From CADBRN01 sp050944685 (GTDB lineage Bacteria; Bacillota; Clostridia; Lachnospirales; Lachnospiraceae): a stretch of 41,382 nucleotides of DNA. The DNA is taken from the NCBI GenBank assembly GCA_050944685.1, contig JBMNRP010000023.1, positions 1-41,382 on the forward strand, read 5' to 3'. Under the pieces are notes generated by a model. The model worked only from the letters and a program-made list of their open reading frames with translations, did not search any database and was not told the origin of the DNA. Numbering within the stretch: position 1 is the stretch's first letter; each line of letters starts with the position of its first letter. Both the position numbers and the translations under genes were made by a program. Below are positions 7,253 through 16,318 of the stretch, piece after piece.

Positions 7253-8775
7253 TAAAGACTCTGGTTAACATCGCGAACGCGCTCTGGGGAACGCCGATAA
7301 TCGTGCTGCTGTTTGGCGCTTCTCTTTATTTCACGTTTCGCTGTCATTTCGTACAGCTCAGACATCTGGGGCATCAGTTCAAATTGCTGGCGAAACCGAC
7401 GAGCGGGGACGTGGGTATTACACCGTTCCAGGCTTTTTGCAATACATGTGCATACCGCATAGGAAATTCCAACATATCAGGTGTCGCCATCGCGGTTCTC
7501 TTCGGAGGACCCGGTGCGGTCATCTGGATGATCATCTGTTCGCTGCTGAATGCGGCGCTGTCTTACGCGGAGAACTCCCTGGGGCAGGTGTACAAGGATG
7601 ATCAGGACGGCATTTACGAAGGCGGTGCTTACTATTATATGGAGAAAGGACGGGGCTGGAAAATCCTTCCGCTCATCTTTGCTCTCCTTACGGTCATTGC
7701 GGTTCCGATCCTGAACCCGATGCCGCACGCGAATAACGTCGCGGGCGCGTTTCACAACGCGATCGGCATCCCGAGATACGTCGTCGGATTTACGGTTGCG
7801 ATCCTGCTTTTTCTGGTTATCTCCGGCGGAATCAAGAGAATAGCGAAGGTGGCAACAATCGTCGTTCCGTTTATGACGATTGTTTACCTCGGTCTTACGG
7901 TTGTGACGCTGATTGTCAATGCGAAAAATGTTCCGCATATGCTCTACGATATGGTGAGCAGCGCGTTCGGATGGAACGCCGTTTACGGAGCACTGCTCGG
8001 CAACGCTGTACTCTGGGGCGTTAAGCGGAGTGTTAACTCTTCCGGAGCCGGCATGGCAGAGTCGCTCGGTTCGACCTCCGCGGCCGAGGTGGATCATCCG
8101 GGCGAAACCGGACTCGTTTCCTCTCTTACCGTATTTATCGATGTGGCCGTCTGCCTCTGCACGGGGCTTCTGATCATGTCGACGGATTGCTACAACGTGC
8201 TCGGTCTGAACGGACAGCTGCTGCATCTCGGCAAAGGTTCCGAGATGATGGCGCAGTACGCTGCTACGAATACGGCGGATATTTCCTGGACGCAGGAAGC
8301 ACTGAACACGGTGATTCCGAACGGCGGTGCGCTGATAGTCGCTGTCTGCCTCCTGTTCTTCTCCTTTACGACGAACATGAACCACTATTATCAGGGCGAG
8401 ATCGCCATGCGGTATCTGTTCCGGAAGGCAAGCGTTAGGACACGTACGATCGCTGTCTGGGTACTGCGCGTCGCTATGCCCTCGGTTTATGTCTATGCGG
8501 CGATCGCCAATTCGAATGATATGTGGAGCATGGGTGATCTGGCTTGCGCGATTCTTGTCTGGGTGAACTGCATCGTCCTTTTGATTATGGGCGGCGACGT
8601 GGTCAAGATCTGGAGGGATTACGATACGCAGCGGAAGGCAGGCATCAAGGTGCCGATCTTCGATCCGGATCGTCTGGGGATCAAGAACGCGGAATTCTGG
8701 ACAAAACGAAACAAAAGTAAATTTGATGAAGTCAATGCAAAACTGAAAGCCTACGAAAAATCGAAGGCGGCATAA
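7249..8775 (+). CDS. AGCS-family amino acid:cation symporter
   Basis: The 508-residue, roughly 10-11-helix membrane protein matches the alanine/glycine:cation symporter family (AlsT/DagA). The family signature is present as NISGVAIAVLFGGPGAVIWM, followed by the typical ENSLGQVYKD and EGGAYYYMEKG segments and by the conserved VNSSGAGMAES region. It starts at an ATG overlapping the racemase stop and is therefore translationally coupled. It should import the amino acid used by the operon with Na+ or H+. The usual TGVGN at the family motif reads AYRIGNSNISG here, a deviation in the substrate/cation region. The specificity is not known. Confidence 0.88.
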   Translation: MIKTLVNIANALWGTPIIVLLFGASLYFTFRCHFVQLRHLGHQFKLLAKPTSGDVGITPFQAFCNTCAYRIGNSNISGVAIAVLFGGPGAVIWMIICSLLNAALSYAENSLGQVYKDDQDGIYEGGAYYYMEKGRGWKILPLIFALLTVIAVPILNPMPHANNVAGAFHNAIGIPRYVVGFTVAILLFLVISGGIKRIAKVATIVVPFMTIVYLGLTVVTLIVNAKNVPHMLYDMVSSAFGWNAVYGALLGNAVLWGVKRSVNSSGAGMAESLGSTSAAEVDHPGETGLVSSLTVFIDVAVCLCTGLLIMSTDCYNVLGLNGQLLHLGKGSEMMAQYAATNTADISWTQEALNTVIPNGGALIVAVCLLFFSFTTNMNHYYQGEIAMRYLFRKASVRTRTIAVWVLRVAMPSVYVYAAIANSNDMWSMGDLACAILVWVNCIVLLIMGGDVVKIWRDYDTQRKAGIKVPIFDPDRLGIKNAEFWTKRNKSKFDEVNAKLKAYEKSKAA

Positions 8776-8793
8776 AGGAAGGACGGAAGCAAT

Positions 8794-9684
8794 ATGAAAA
8801 AAACATTTGGCGGCATGATTGCGGCGATTCCGACACCGTTCGGAACGGACGGGTCTATCCTGAAAGATTCTTTCAGAAAAATCTGTGAGCGGACGATCGC
8901 AGCCGGGATTCACTGCATTCTCGTCTGCGGAAGCACCGGAGAATATTCCTCGCTGACTGAGGATGAAAGAAAGACCGCGATGAAGATGGTTGTTGATATT
9001 GTTGATCACCGCTGCAGGGTGATGGCAAGCTGTGCTGGCCACAACACGGCGGAGACGCTTGCAATGGTAAAATACGCGGAGGAAATCGGCATCGATTTTG
9101 CGCTTGTTGTCACCCCTTACTATCTGACAACGACGGAAGAGGGAATCTATCAGTACTACAAGACCATCGGCGAGTCGATTACGACCGATATGGGACTGCT
9201 CGTCTATAACTATCCGGAAGTTACGACGGTCAGAATGTCACCGGAGTTTATCGAGAAGCTTTCCCACCTGCCGCACGTTGTAGGCGTGAAGGATTCGGAT
9301 ACGCTGATCCACACGAGCAAGGTCTGCGAACTGATCGGAGATCGCGATTTCGGTGTTGTAAACGGATACGAGCATCTGGCGATCGGGGCACTTGTGTCGG
9401 GAGCGGCCGGAACGGTCGGATTGATCGACGCCATCGCTCCGGAACAGATGATGACAATTTACAACGCGGTTCAGAACAACGATATCAAAACAGCGATGGA
9501 AATGAACGAGAAGATGAAAAGATTCTACGATCTGATGGAAGAGGAGCCGGTCCCTGCGGCACTAAAGGCAGCGTTTAATCTCATCGGCATCGAGTGCGGA
9601 GACCCGCGTCTTCCCCTTCTTCCCGCCTCGGACAGGTTGAAGGAAGAGCTGAAGGAGCAGATCGAAAAATTTGATATCCACTGA
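8794..9684 (+). CDS. DapA/NAL-family (class I aldolase fold) lyase or deaminase
   Basis: The 296-residue TIM-barrel protein belongs to the dihydrodipicolinate synthase/N-acetylneuraminate lyase family. The substrate loop is CGSTGEYSS (residues 45-53), the catalytic Tyr is Y138 in LLVYNYPEVT, and the Schiff-base Lys is K166 in GVKDSDT. Biosynthetic DapA is improbable because the gene lies inside a catabolic operon. In hydroxyproline degradation a member of this family deaminates pyrroline-4-hydroxy-2-carboxylate; others are 2-oxo acid aldolases. No oxidase of the kind used with that deaminase is visible here, so a retro-aldol cleavage giving an aldehyde for the next gene's dehydrogenase is equally plausible. 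The spacing from the symporter is 18 bases. Confidence 0.87.
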   Translation: MKKTFGGMIAAIPTPFGTDGSILKDSFRKICERTIAAGIHCILVCGSTGEYSSLTEDERKTAMKMVVDIVDHRCRVMASCAGHNTAETLAMVKYAEEIGIDFALVVTPYYLTTTEEGIYQYYKTIGESITTDMGLLVYNYPEVTTVRMSPEFIEKLSHLPHVVGVKDSDTLIHTSKVCELIGDRDFGVVNGYEHLAIGALVSGAAGTVGLIDAIAPEQMMTIYNAVQNNDIKTAMEMNEKMKRFYDLMEEEPVPAALKAAFNLIGIECGDPRLPLLPASDRLKEELKEQIEKFDIH

Positions 9685-9722
9685 TTAAATAAAAAGGTCA
9701 GTGCGCTTAACGGAGGTGCGAA

Positions 9723-10892
9723 ATGATTATTGTTGACAGCTATCTTCCCACGCGAATCGTATTCGGGTACGGCAGACTGAATGACTTGAAGGATATCAGG
9801 CTTCCCGGCAGAAAGGCGCTTGTCTGCACCACGGAGGATCATCTGATGAAGACGCTCGGAATTCAGGACCGCGTCGAGAAGCTTCTGCGGGAAAATGGAA
9901 CGGACTATGTAATATTCGATCGTGTCCGCGTCAATCCGACGGTCGGTAACGTGAACGAGGCGGTAAAAACAGCAAAGGAAAACGGGTGTGACTTTATGAT
10001 CGGACTCGGCGGCGGTGCCAGCATCGACACCGCGAAGGCGACAGCGGCGATGATGGTGATGGACGGAGAGCTCTGGGACTACGGCTATACCGGAACAGGC
10101 GGAAGAAAAGAAATCACGGACGCGCTTCCGATTGTAACAATTTCCACGACCTGCGGAACAGGAACCGAAACGGATCAATACTGCGTCATCAGCAATGAAG
10201 AAACGGAAGAAAAACTGGACTTTACGTCTGAGGCAATTTTTCCGACGATTTCCTTTATTGATCCGGAGTTGATGATGACGCTTCCACGTTCCCAGTCGAT
10301 TTATCAGGGATTTGACGCGCTGTTTCACTGCGCGGAATGCTATGTAACCAACAAGCATCAGAACCGTATGCTCGATATGTTTGCTTCTGACGGCGTCCGA
10401 ACGGTCGGCAAGTATCTGAACAGGGTCATCGACGATCCGAAGGATAAAGAGGCGCGTTCGCAGATGGCGTACGCGGCGGACATCCTCGGCGGATACTGTA
10501 TGGCGCTCTACAGCTGTTCGTCTCATCATATCCTTGCGCAGACCCTCGGCGGAATGTATCACAAATTCCCGCACGGCGCGACGCTTCTGACAGTTGCCGA
10601 AGAGTACTACAAGAAGGCATGTGCTCTCGCGCCGGAAGAATTCGATGAGCTCGGGGCGTTTCTCGGTGAAGAGAAGGATCCGGAAAAACCAGGGTATTCC
10701 TATGTACGCGGTCTGGTTCGAATGATGGAACAGGCAGGCGCGAGGCACATGCCGATGTCCGGGTTTGGCGTAAAAAAAGAAGATTTTAAAAAAATTGTCG
10801 ATATGACCGTTCATCAGGTCGGCATCAGCTGTGACCCATATACCCTCACAGACGAAGATTTCATGGAAATTCTCGAAAAATCCTATTGCTGA
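9723..10892 (+). CDS. Iron-containing (class III) alcohol dehydrogenase
   Basis: The 389-residue protein has the group III alcohol dehydrogenase fold. The nucleotide-binding loop is LGGGASIDTAKA (residues 95-106), followed by STTCGTGTETD. Candidate metal ligands are D198 and H202 (GFDALFHCAE), H268 or H269 (CSSHHILAQ) and H284 (KFPHG). It probably reduces an aldehyde made by the upstream lyase, or oxidises a hydroxylated intermediate, with NAD(P)H. An excellent GGAGG site lies at about 9713-9717. It is only distantly similar to the second such enzyme of the window (14921-16138), so the two are not recent duplicates. Confidence 0.87.
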   Translation: MIIVDSYLPTRIVFGYGRLNDLKDIRLPGRKALVCTTEDHLMKTLGIQDRVEKLLRENGTDYVIFDRVRVNPTVGNVNEAVKTAKENGCDFMIGLGGGASIDTAKATAAMMVMDGELWDYGYTGTGGRKEITDALPIVTISTTCGTGTETDQYCVISNEETEEKLDFTSEAIFPTISFIDPELMMTLPRSQSIYQGFDALFHCAECYVTNKHQNRMLDMFASDGVRTVGKYLNRVIDDPKDKEARSQMAYAADILGGYCMALYSCSSHHILAQTLGGMYHKFPHGATLLTVAEEYYKKACALAPEEFDELGAFLGEEKDPEKPGYSYVRGLVRMMEQAGARHMPMSGFGVKKEDFKKIVDMTVHQVGISCDPYTLTDEDFMEILEKSYC

Positions 10893-10918
10893 AAACGCAT
10901 GAAATCACCGGGAGAAAT

Positions 10919-11542
10919 ATGAACCGTTCAAATAGTACAATGCGTCAGACAATTGGCGACCTCATTCTGATTGCAGCCGGCTGCGTGTTCTACGCAGCCG
11001 GTATGGCGCTGACCGGAAATTTCATGGTGATTCCGGGAAATTTCCTCGGGCTGGCGGTTGTGGCGAATAAGCTCTGGGGATGGCCGACTGGTGTTGTAAA
11101 TATCTGTCTGTCTGTGCCGACGATTATTCTGGGGACAATCGTGATCGGACGGAGAATGCTCGTTTACACAATCCTGGCGATCGCCGGATTTTCCGGTATG
11201 ATTGATTTTTTCGGCTTTCTTTCTTTTCCTGCGCTGCATTCGGAGATCGCGGCCGTACTGCTTGGCGGTGCGCTCATCGGGTTCGGGTGCGGCATGATTT
11301 ACTACGCCGGAGCCACGACGGGAGGTACAACGATTTTCGGACGCATGATCATTGGGAAGTTCCCCCGATGTCATCTGGGGAATCTCCTGATCGCGATGGA
11401 CGGAATCATCATTGTCGCGGGAGCGCTGACTGTTCACGATTTTATCGGGTTTCTGTATTCAATCGTTTTTGAAGTGGTGATCTGCAAGATGATTGACTAT
11501 ACGATGCAGTTGTTTATCAGACTGTTCGGTATCCGGTGGTGA
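10919..11542 (+). CDS. YitT-like integral membrane protein
   Basis: The 207-residue protein has five or six hydrophobic helices and the YitT/DUF161 pattern (ALTGNFMVIPGNFLGLAVVA, GWPTGVVNICLSVPTIILG, GATTGGTTIFGRMI). It lacks the C-terminal soluble DUF2179 domain of typical YitT. I choose ATG 10919, preceded by GGGAGAA; an upstream TTG frame overlapping the dehydrogenase has no ribosome site. The YitT family has no established substrate. Its presence between a dehydrogenase and an EutH-like permease suggests a transport role, perhaps export of the end product, which is inference. Confidence 0.75.
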   Translation: MNRSNSTMRQTIGDLILIAAGCVFYAAGMALTGNFMVIPGNFLGLAVVANKLWGWPTGVVNICLSVPTIILGTIVIGRRMLVYTILAIAGFSGMIDFFGFLSFPALHSEIAAVLLGGALIGFGCGMIYYAGATTGGTTIFGRMIIGKFPRCHLGNLLIAMDGIIIVAGALTVHDFIGFLYSIVFEVVICKMIDYTMQLFIRLFGIRW

Positions 11543-11548
11543 CGGAAT

Positions 11549-12748
11549 ATGCAGATAATCAGTCATTTCATACTTTATATTCTCATGGCCTGTCTGATGG
11601 CCGGCTGTCTCGGCGCGATCCGGAACCCGAAAAGCGGAATCGGGTTTGAGTTTCTTGAGGGCATCCATCAGCTCGGTGTTATCTTCATTCCGATCGCCGG
11701 GGTGATGGCGTCGCTCCCCTATCTGGAACGTTTCATCCGGACCGCATTTTGCGGTATCGCTGCCGCGATGGGACATGACCCCGCCATCTGGGGCGGGATT
11801 TTTCTGCCGCCGGATATGGGTGGCAATCTCCTGGAACATGATATCGCGTCCAGTCCGGAGACATGGATTATTGCTCTTTTTGTTTCCTTTATTCTGGGGT
11901 GCAATATTACGTTCAGCATCCCAATGTCTGTTTCAATGGTTCGTGATTCGGACTATGGCGATCTGGCGCTCGGTATTCTGAGCGGGATTACGGCGTGTCC
12001 GGTCGGCATTACCGTCAGTTGCATCGTCTGTATGCTCACGAATCCGCCAGTGCGGGCAGAAGTATCTGTCATTTCAGGAACAACCGTGCATCTGTCGCTG
12101 ACCCTTCCGATGATTTTCCGAAATCTGCTTCCTGTCTACCTGATCTGCTTCACGCTTGCCATAGGTGTCTGGAAATTTCCGAAGGCGATGGTGCGCGGAT
12201 TTCGCGTGTTCGGAAAGGTATTTCAGAATGTACTCTGTGTGATTTTTGCACTTTCTGCAGTTGAGTATTTTACCGGTTTGTTCAGCAGACTGATTCCCGG
12301 GTGGGATTTTTCTCCGATTATTGCAGACCAGGCAGATTACAACCGCGCGCTGGAGATCGCGGGATATTGTGCCCTGATGCTGGGCGGCGCATATCCGATG
12401 CTCTATCTTATTCAAAAATACTGCGGCAGATTTGTCCGGTCGCTGGCAAAGCTGTTTCACGTCAGCTTCCGCGGGGCGCTCGGAATACTCGCGTCATCGG
12501 TCACCCTGGTCGCTCTTTTCCGGGAATATGACAAGATGGACAGTGCGGATCGGATCCGCAGTGCCGGCTGGGCTTTTTGTTCCGGTTTTATTTTCGCGGA
12601 TCATCTCGTTTACTGTTTTAACTTTCAGCCGGATCTGTACGTTCCACTGGTTATCGGGAAAATTACCGGAGGAATTTTTTGCATGCTCTTTATCTCCCGG
12701 GCGGTGAGACCGGAGAACTCCGTCGGAACCGCTTCTGCCGCGGGTTGA
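11549..12748 (+). CDS. EutH-like ethanolamine permease-family protein
   Basis: The 399-residue protein has about ten membrane helices and resembles EutH, the ethanolamine permease: IHQLGVIFIPIAGVMASLPY near the N-terminus, then DPAIWGGIFLPPDMGG, the family's signature region, and CNITFSIPMSVSMV. The start lies six bases after the YitT-like stop, so it is the last gene of the operon. No ethanolamine lyase genes (eutBC) or microcompartment shell genes are present, so the permease probably handles another small amino alcohol or amine. Such a molecule could be the product of the racemase-lyase-dehydrogenase route. Confidence 0.75.
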   Translation: MQIISHFILYILMACLMAGCLGAIRNPKSGIGFEFLEGIHQLGVIFIPIAGVMASLPYLERFIRTAFCGIAAAMGHDPAIWGGIFLPPDMGGNLLEHDIASSPETWIIALFVSFILGCNITFSIPMSVSMVRDSDYGDLALGILSGITACPVGITVSCIVCMLTNPPVRAEVSVISGTTVHLSLTLPMIFRNLLPVYLICFTLAIGVWKFPKAMVRGFRVFGKVFQNVLCVIFALSAVEYFTGLFSRLIPGWDFSPIIADQADYNRALEIAGYCALMLGGAYPMLYLIQKYCGRFVRSLAKLFHVSFRGALGILASSVTLVALFREYDKMDSADRIRSAGWAFCSGFIFADHLVYCFNFQPDLYVPLVIGKITGGIFCMLFISRAVRPENSVGTASAAG

Positions 12749-12975
12749 AAGTAACCGGCGGGCTCCTGATAAAATTCTGCATTTTCCGGTTGACGTCTGA
12801 TAAAAAAGTTATGATTATCTGATTTGAAATAAAAATAAGAAACAAATAGAATATTAATGGCTCTTTGTCAAGGTGGGTTGTTGATAGGAAAACAGAATTT
12901 TGAAAATTTAACTTGTTTACGTTTCGCCTGAGCAAATATTTTTATTCGCTATAAATACAAAAGCCCAGTATTTAA

Positions 12976-14408
12976 GCCATTTTTCAGGAGCAATGTAAAC
13001 TTCCTGATGAGACGGAATGGGTAGAATTTAAGCACAACCATTATTCCCCGGAAATGATTGGGTGTGATATCAGTGCGTTGGCTAACGGAGCTGCCTTACA
13101 TGAAAAGGACCGGGCATATATGCTATGGGGAATTCAGAATGGTACTCATAAAATGTAGGCACGGAATACGGCCTTCAGTCTTTAAAAAAAGGAAATGAAG
13201 AACTCGAGAACTGGCTTCGTGGACTGCTTTCGCCGAATGCAAATTTTGAGTTTCAGAAGACGTTAATCGATGGAAAAAACGTTGGAATCCTCATCATTTT
13301 CAAGGCATTTGGGCAGACAGTGGCATTTATAAAGACGGATTACATACGGGTTGGCAGTTATACAAAGAAGTTAGGAGAGTATCCTGCACTGCAGGCTCAA
13401 TTGTGGGATCGATTAAGAAATACTAGATTTGAGGAGTTGTATTCATGTACAGATCTAGAGCTTTCAGAGGCGCTTTCCTTGCTTCAGGTTTCAGCATATT
13501 TTGATTTTACCGGATTGAGGCAGCCGGAAAATATTAAGGAAGCCGCACATTATCTGATTCAGGAAAATATCCTGGTAAAACAGGATAACGGTCGATATGC
13601 CATTACAAATCTTGGAGCTGTATTATTTGCAAAGAAACTGAGTTCTTTTCCACGGATTTCCAGGAAAGCAATGCGCATTGTTCAATATGAAGGCAGCAAC
13701 CGTATGAATATGATTAGAGAGTATATTCATGAATCCGGTTATGCGGTAGATTTTGAAGAAATTTTACGTTATATCAGCGCACTTTTGCCATCCAGAGAAT
13801 TAATACAGGAGGGACTTCGCAGAAAAATAACGGCGTATCCCGATATAGCTATTAGAGAGGCTGTAGCTAATGCGCTGATCCATCAGGATTTTTCAGCGGT
13901 TGGCACAGGACCTGTTACAGAGATTTTTGATGATCGTATTGAAATAACAAATGCAGGAATTCCCCTTGTTGATATCTCATGTATTATCGATAATCCTCCA
14001 AGATCCAGAAATGAGAAATTAGCTGAACTGATGCGCAGACTTCATATATGTGAAGAGTTGGGGACCGGTTGGGATAAAATGGTTATTTCCTGTGAATATA
14101 TGCAACTGCCAGCACCGAAGATAGCGATATATGCTGACAGTACGCGGGTGACGTTATTTTCATCGATGAGATATGCAGATATGCCTATGTCCGATCGGGT
14201 ATGGTCGTGTTATCTTCATGCCTGCATTAAATATATACAAGGAGAACAGATGACAAATCAATCCTTAAGGGAAAGATTTGGCATGAAAAAATCCTCTTCC
14301 GGAACGGCATCACGTTTAATAAAAGAAACTATAAACAGGAAATTGATCAAACCGTTGGATCCGGATACAGCACCAAGGTACATGAAGTATATTCCGGTAT
14401 GGGCATGA
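12976..14408 (+). pseudogene. AlbA_2 / HATPase_c_4 transcriptional regulator-like gene, frameshifted
   Basis: The AlbA_2 (Schlafen-like) domain starts without ATG at about 12976 (PDETEWVEFKHN, then DISALANGAA, WGIQNGTHK). A one-base deletion near 13154 shifts the frame, and the sequence resumes as GTEYGLQSLKKGNEELENWL. From GTG 13320 an uninterrupted 362-residue frame contains the winged-helix part (NIKEAAHYLIQENILVKQDNG), the HATPase_c_4 segment (REAVANALIHQDF, FDDRIEITNAGIP, EELGTGWDKM) and a C-terminal HTH. The family (COG2865) is of unclear function. The complete protein would be about 475 residues; the start and the frame are lost, so only the C-terminal part could be made. Composition is AT-richer than in the flanking operons. 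Confidence 0.75.
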
Positions 14409-14590
14409 AAGATATCAGAGCATGAATTGATATGATGCAGTAGAGATGAAGAGCGATAAGAAAGAGTTTCAGGTATATTTTAACTTGCTTATAACTTGCT
14501 TGGGTGAAGAATAAAATGACTTGGCGGGACACCAGTGCTGCCTAATTGTGCTGACACTGGTGAAGAATGCAAACAGAACAAAAATTCCGG
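14409..14590. other. Intergenic segment with one hairpin
   Basis: Most of this AT-rich stretch shows nothing I can name. CACCAGTG (14530-14537) and CACTGGTG (14555-14562) form an eight-base inverted repeat without a T-run. Confidence 0.3.
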
Positions 14591-14597
14591 CATTTGC

Positions 14598-14739
14598 TCA
14601 CAAAGCCCGTTTTCTTCTTTCTCCTGCAGACGATCGTCCCGCTGCCCGGCATCTTGAGCTTATCCGGATATGCCTTCGCCAGTCCCTGAATCATTTCAAT
14701 TTCCACATCTTCAACAGCGTTGATCCATTTCTTTATCGT
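14598..14739 (-). pseudogene. Dihydroxyacetone kinase DhaK, N-terminal fragment
   Basis: Read on the minus strand, about 46 codons give KKWINAVEDVEIEMIQGLAK followed by AYPDKLKMPGSGTIVCRRKKK, which resembles the first residues of DhaK (KKxIN...V...LxGLxxAxPxxL...G...VVRR). The following DhaK glycine-rich SGGGSGHEP core is missing, and a stop follows. There is no DhaL or DhaM. It is a short relic next to an alcohol dehydrogenase, fitting a former glycerol/dihydroxyacetone locus. The similarity is short, so the call is tentative. Confidence 0.45.
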
Positions 14740-14853
14740 GCACCCCCGATCTGTCTTTTACTGCCTGATTCTGCCCTTTCCGGTTTCCCGATGTTCTGTT
14801 TTCTACGGTATTACGACGGACCCGGAATCGTAATCTTTTCCGGTAAACCGTGG

Positions 14854-14888
14854 TATAATAAAACAGGTGACGCCGCCGGACCGGCGGC
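14854..14888 (+). promoter_or_regulatory. Promoter -10 and GC palindrome in front of the second alcohol dehydrogenase
   Basis: TATAAT (14854-14859) has only a weak -35 about 17 bases upstream. The palindrome GCCGCCGG-A-CCGGCGGC (14872-14888) lies at or just after the expected transcript start and may be an operator or a 5' stabilising hairpin. GGGAGG (14906-14911) is the ribosome site. Confidence 0.55.
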
Positions 14889-14920
14889 ATGGTCTGTATT
14901 AACACGGGAGGTATTATTAC

Positions 14921-16138
14921 ATGCAAAGATTTACACTGCCCAGAGACATTTATCATGGCAAAGGAGCTCTCGAGGCTCTGAAGACACTGGAAGGCAAAAA
15001 GGCGATTATCTGTGTCGGCGGCGGTTCCATGAAGCGCTTCGGATTTCTTCAGAAAGCGGAAGATTATCTGAAGGAAGCAGGCATGGAAGTAAAGCTGTTT
15101 GAGGGAATCGAGTCCGATCCGTCAGTTGACACCGTCATGAAGGGTGCGGCCGTGATGCAGGAGTTCCAGCCGGACTGGATCGTAGCGATCGGAGGAGGCT
15201 CACCGATTGACGCGGCGAAGGCGATGTGGATCAAATACGAGTATCCGGAGACGACGTTTGAGGATATGTGCAAGGTATTCGGACTGCCGAAGCTTCGCAA
15301 AAAAGCGCACTTTTGCGCGGTTTCGTCCACATCCGGAACAGCGACCGAGGTGACCGCGTTCTCGATCATCACGGATTATCAGAAGGGGATCAAGTACCCG
15401 ATCGCTGACTTCGAGGTGACGCCGGACGTCGCGATCGTCGATCCGGCTCTGGCGGAAACGATGCCGAAGAAGCTCGTCGCGCACACCGGCATGGACGCGC
15501 TGACGCATGCGATCGAGGCGTATGTTTCCACAGCGAATTCCGAGTTCACGGATCCGCTTGCGATTCACGCGATCGAGCTGATCCAGGCAAACCTGATTGA
15601 TTCTTACAATGAAAATATGGACGCGCGCGATACGATGCACAGCGCGCAGTGTCTGGCGGGCGAGGCTTTTTCGAACGCTCTGCTCGGCATCGTTCATTCG
15701 ATGGCACACAAGACTGGTGCTGCGTTTGCCGATTACGGGGCGCACATCATCCACGGTGCGGCGAACGCGATGTATCTGCCGAAGGTCATTGCGTTTAACG
15801 CGAAAGATCCGACCGCAAAGAAGCGCTACGGCGTGATCGTTGATTATATGCATCTGGGCGGCGCGAACGATGACGAGAAGGTCGCAAACCTGATTCAGTA
15901 CTGCCGTGACATGAACGATAAGCTGAACATTCCGCACTGCATCAGAAACTACGGAGCGGACAGCTATCCGACCGAGGAGGGATTTGTTCCGGAGAATGTA
16001 TTCCTGGATCGGCTGCACGACATCGCGGCGAACGCGATCCTCGACGCGTGCACGGGCTCGAATCCGCGTCAGCCGTCTCAGGAGGAGATGGAGAAGCTGC
16101 TGAAGGCCTGCTACTACGATACCGAAGTTGACTTCTGA
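14921..16138 (+). CDS. Iron-containing alcohol dehydrogenase, stand-alone
   Basis: The 405-residue class III alcohol dehydrogenase has the loop GGGSPIDAAKA, the motif STSGTATEVTAF, and the metal-binding region MDALTHAIEAYVS, HSMAHKTGAAF and HGAANAMYLP. It resembles the NADPH-dependent butanol/1,3-propanediol dehydrogenase group. It is a single gene with its own strong promoter, a GGGAGG site, a GC palindrome in its leader and an intrinsic terminator at 16319-16344, and its codon use is strongly biased, as expected for an abundant fermentative enzyme. The substrate, probably a short aldehyde, cannot be fixed from the sequence. A DhaK relic on its upstream side hints at glycerol metabolism in the past. 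Confidence 0.9.
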   Translation: MQRFTLPRDIYHGKGALEALKTLEGKKAIICVGGGSMKRFGFLQKAEDYLKEAGMEVKLFEGIESDPSVDTVMKGAAVMQEFQPDWIVAIGGGSPIDAAKAMWIKYEYPETTFEDMCKVFGLPKLRKKAHFCAVSSTSGTATEVTAFSIITDYQKGIKYPIADFEVTPDVAIVDPALAETMPKKLVAHTGMDALTHAIEAYVSTANSEFTDPLAIHAIELIQANLIDSYNENMDARDTMHSAQCLAGEAFSNALLGIVHSMAHKTGAAFADYGAHIIHGAANAMYLPKVIAFNAKDPTAKKRYGVIVDYMHLGGANDDEKVANLIQYCRDMNDKLNIPHCIRNYGADSYPTEEGFVPENVFLDRLHDIAANAILDACTGSNPRQPSQEEMEKLLKACYYDTEVDF

Positions 16139-16161
16139 TTCGGACAGAAACGCGGTGTTCA

Positions 16162-16246
16162 ATCCGCGCGGATGAGACTCCGTCACAAACAGCGAACCTC
16201 CATCCGGAGTATATTCTTTGCAGGGGAATGATTTCGGATGGGGGTT
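16162..16246 (+). other. Structured 3' region of the alcohol dehydrogenase transcript
   Basis: The palindrome ATCCGCGCGGAT (16162-16173) is followed by a long-range inverted repeat, AACCTCCATCCG (16195-16206) with CGGATGGGGGTT (16235-16246). No T-run follows either. The remaining sequence to 16318 shows nothing else except a GCAGG/CCTGC mini-hairpin at about 16296-16311. Confidence 0.35.
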
Positions 16247-16318
16247 CCGCCGGAAAACATTGACACGCGGGTAGTCTCTGCGTTATTTTTTTTGAGCAGG
16301 TGGGTACCTGCTGAAAGT

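Noticed and set aside
7477..9042. Long minus-strand frame (521 codons) opposite the symporter
   Set aside because: It is arginine/histidine-rich and mirrors the codon bias of the real gene; no motif, no ribosome site.
9525..10814. Minus-strand frame of 429 codons opposite the first alcohol dehydrogenase
   Set aside because: Shadow of a GC-rich coding region; the plus strand encodes a recognised enzyme with active-site residues.
12859..12890. GGCTCTTTGTCAAGGTGGGT, resembling ends of ISL3-type elements
   Set aside because: No second end, no transposase and no target duplication; resemblance is from memory only.
14521..15102. Plus-strand frame of 193 codons before and into the alcohol dehydrogenase gene
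   Set aside because: Overlaps the real start out of frame and shows no similarity; the segment has a DhaK-like signal on the other strand.
15200..16186. Minus-strand frame of 328 codons opposite the second alcohol dehydrogenase
   Set aside because: Same reason: repetitive Arg/Val/His composition and no domain.
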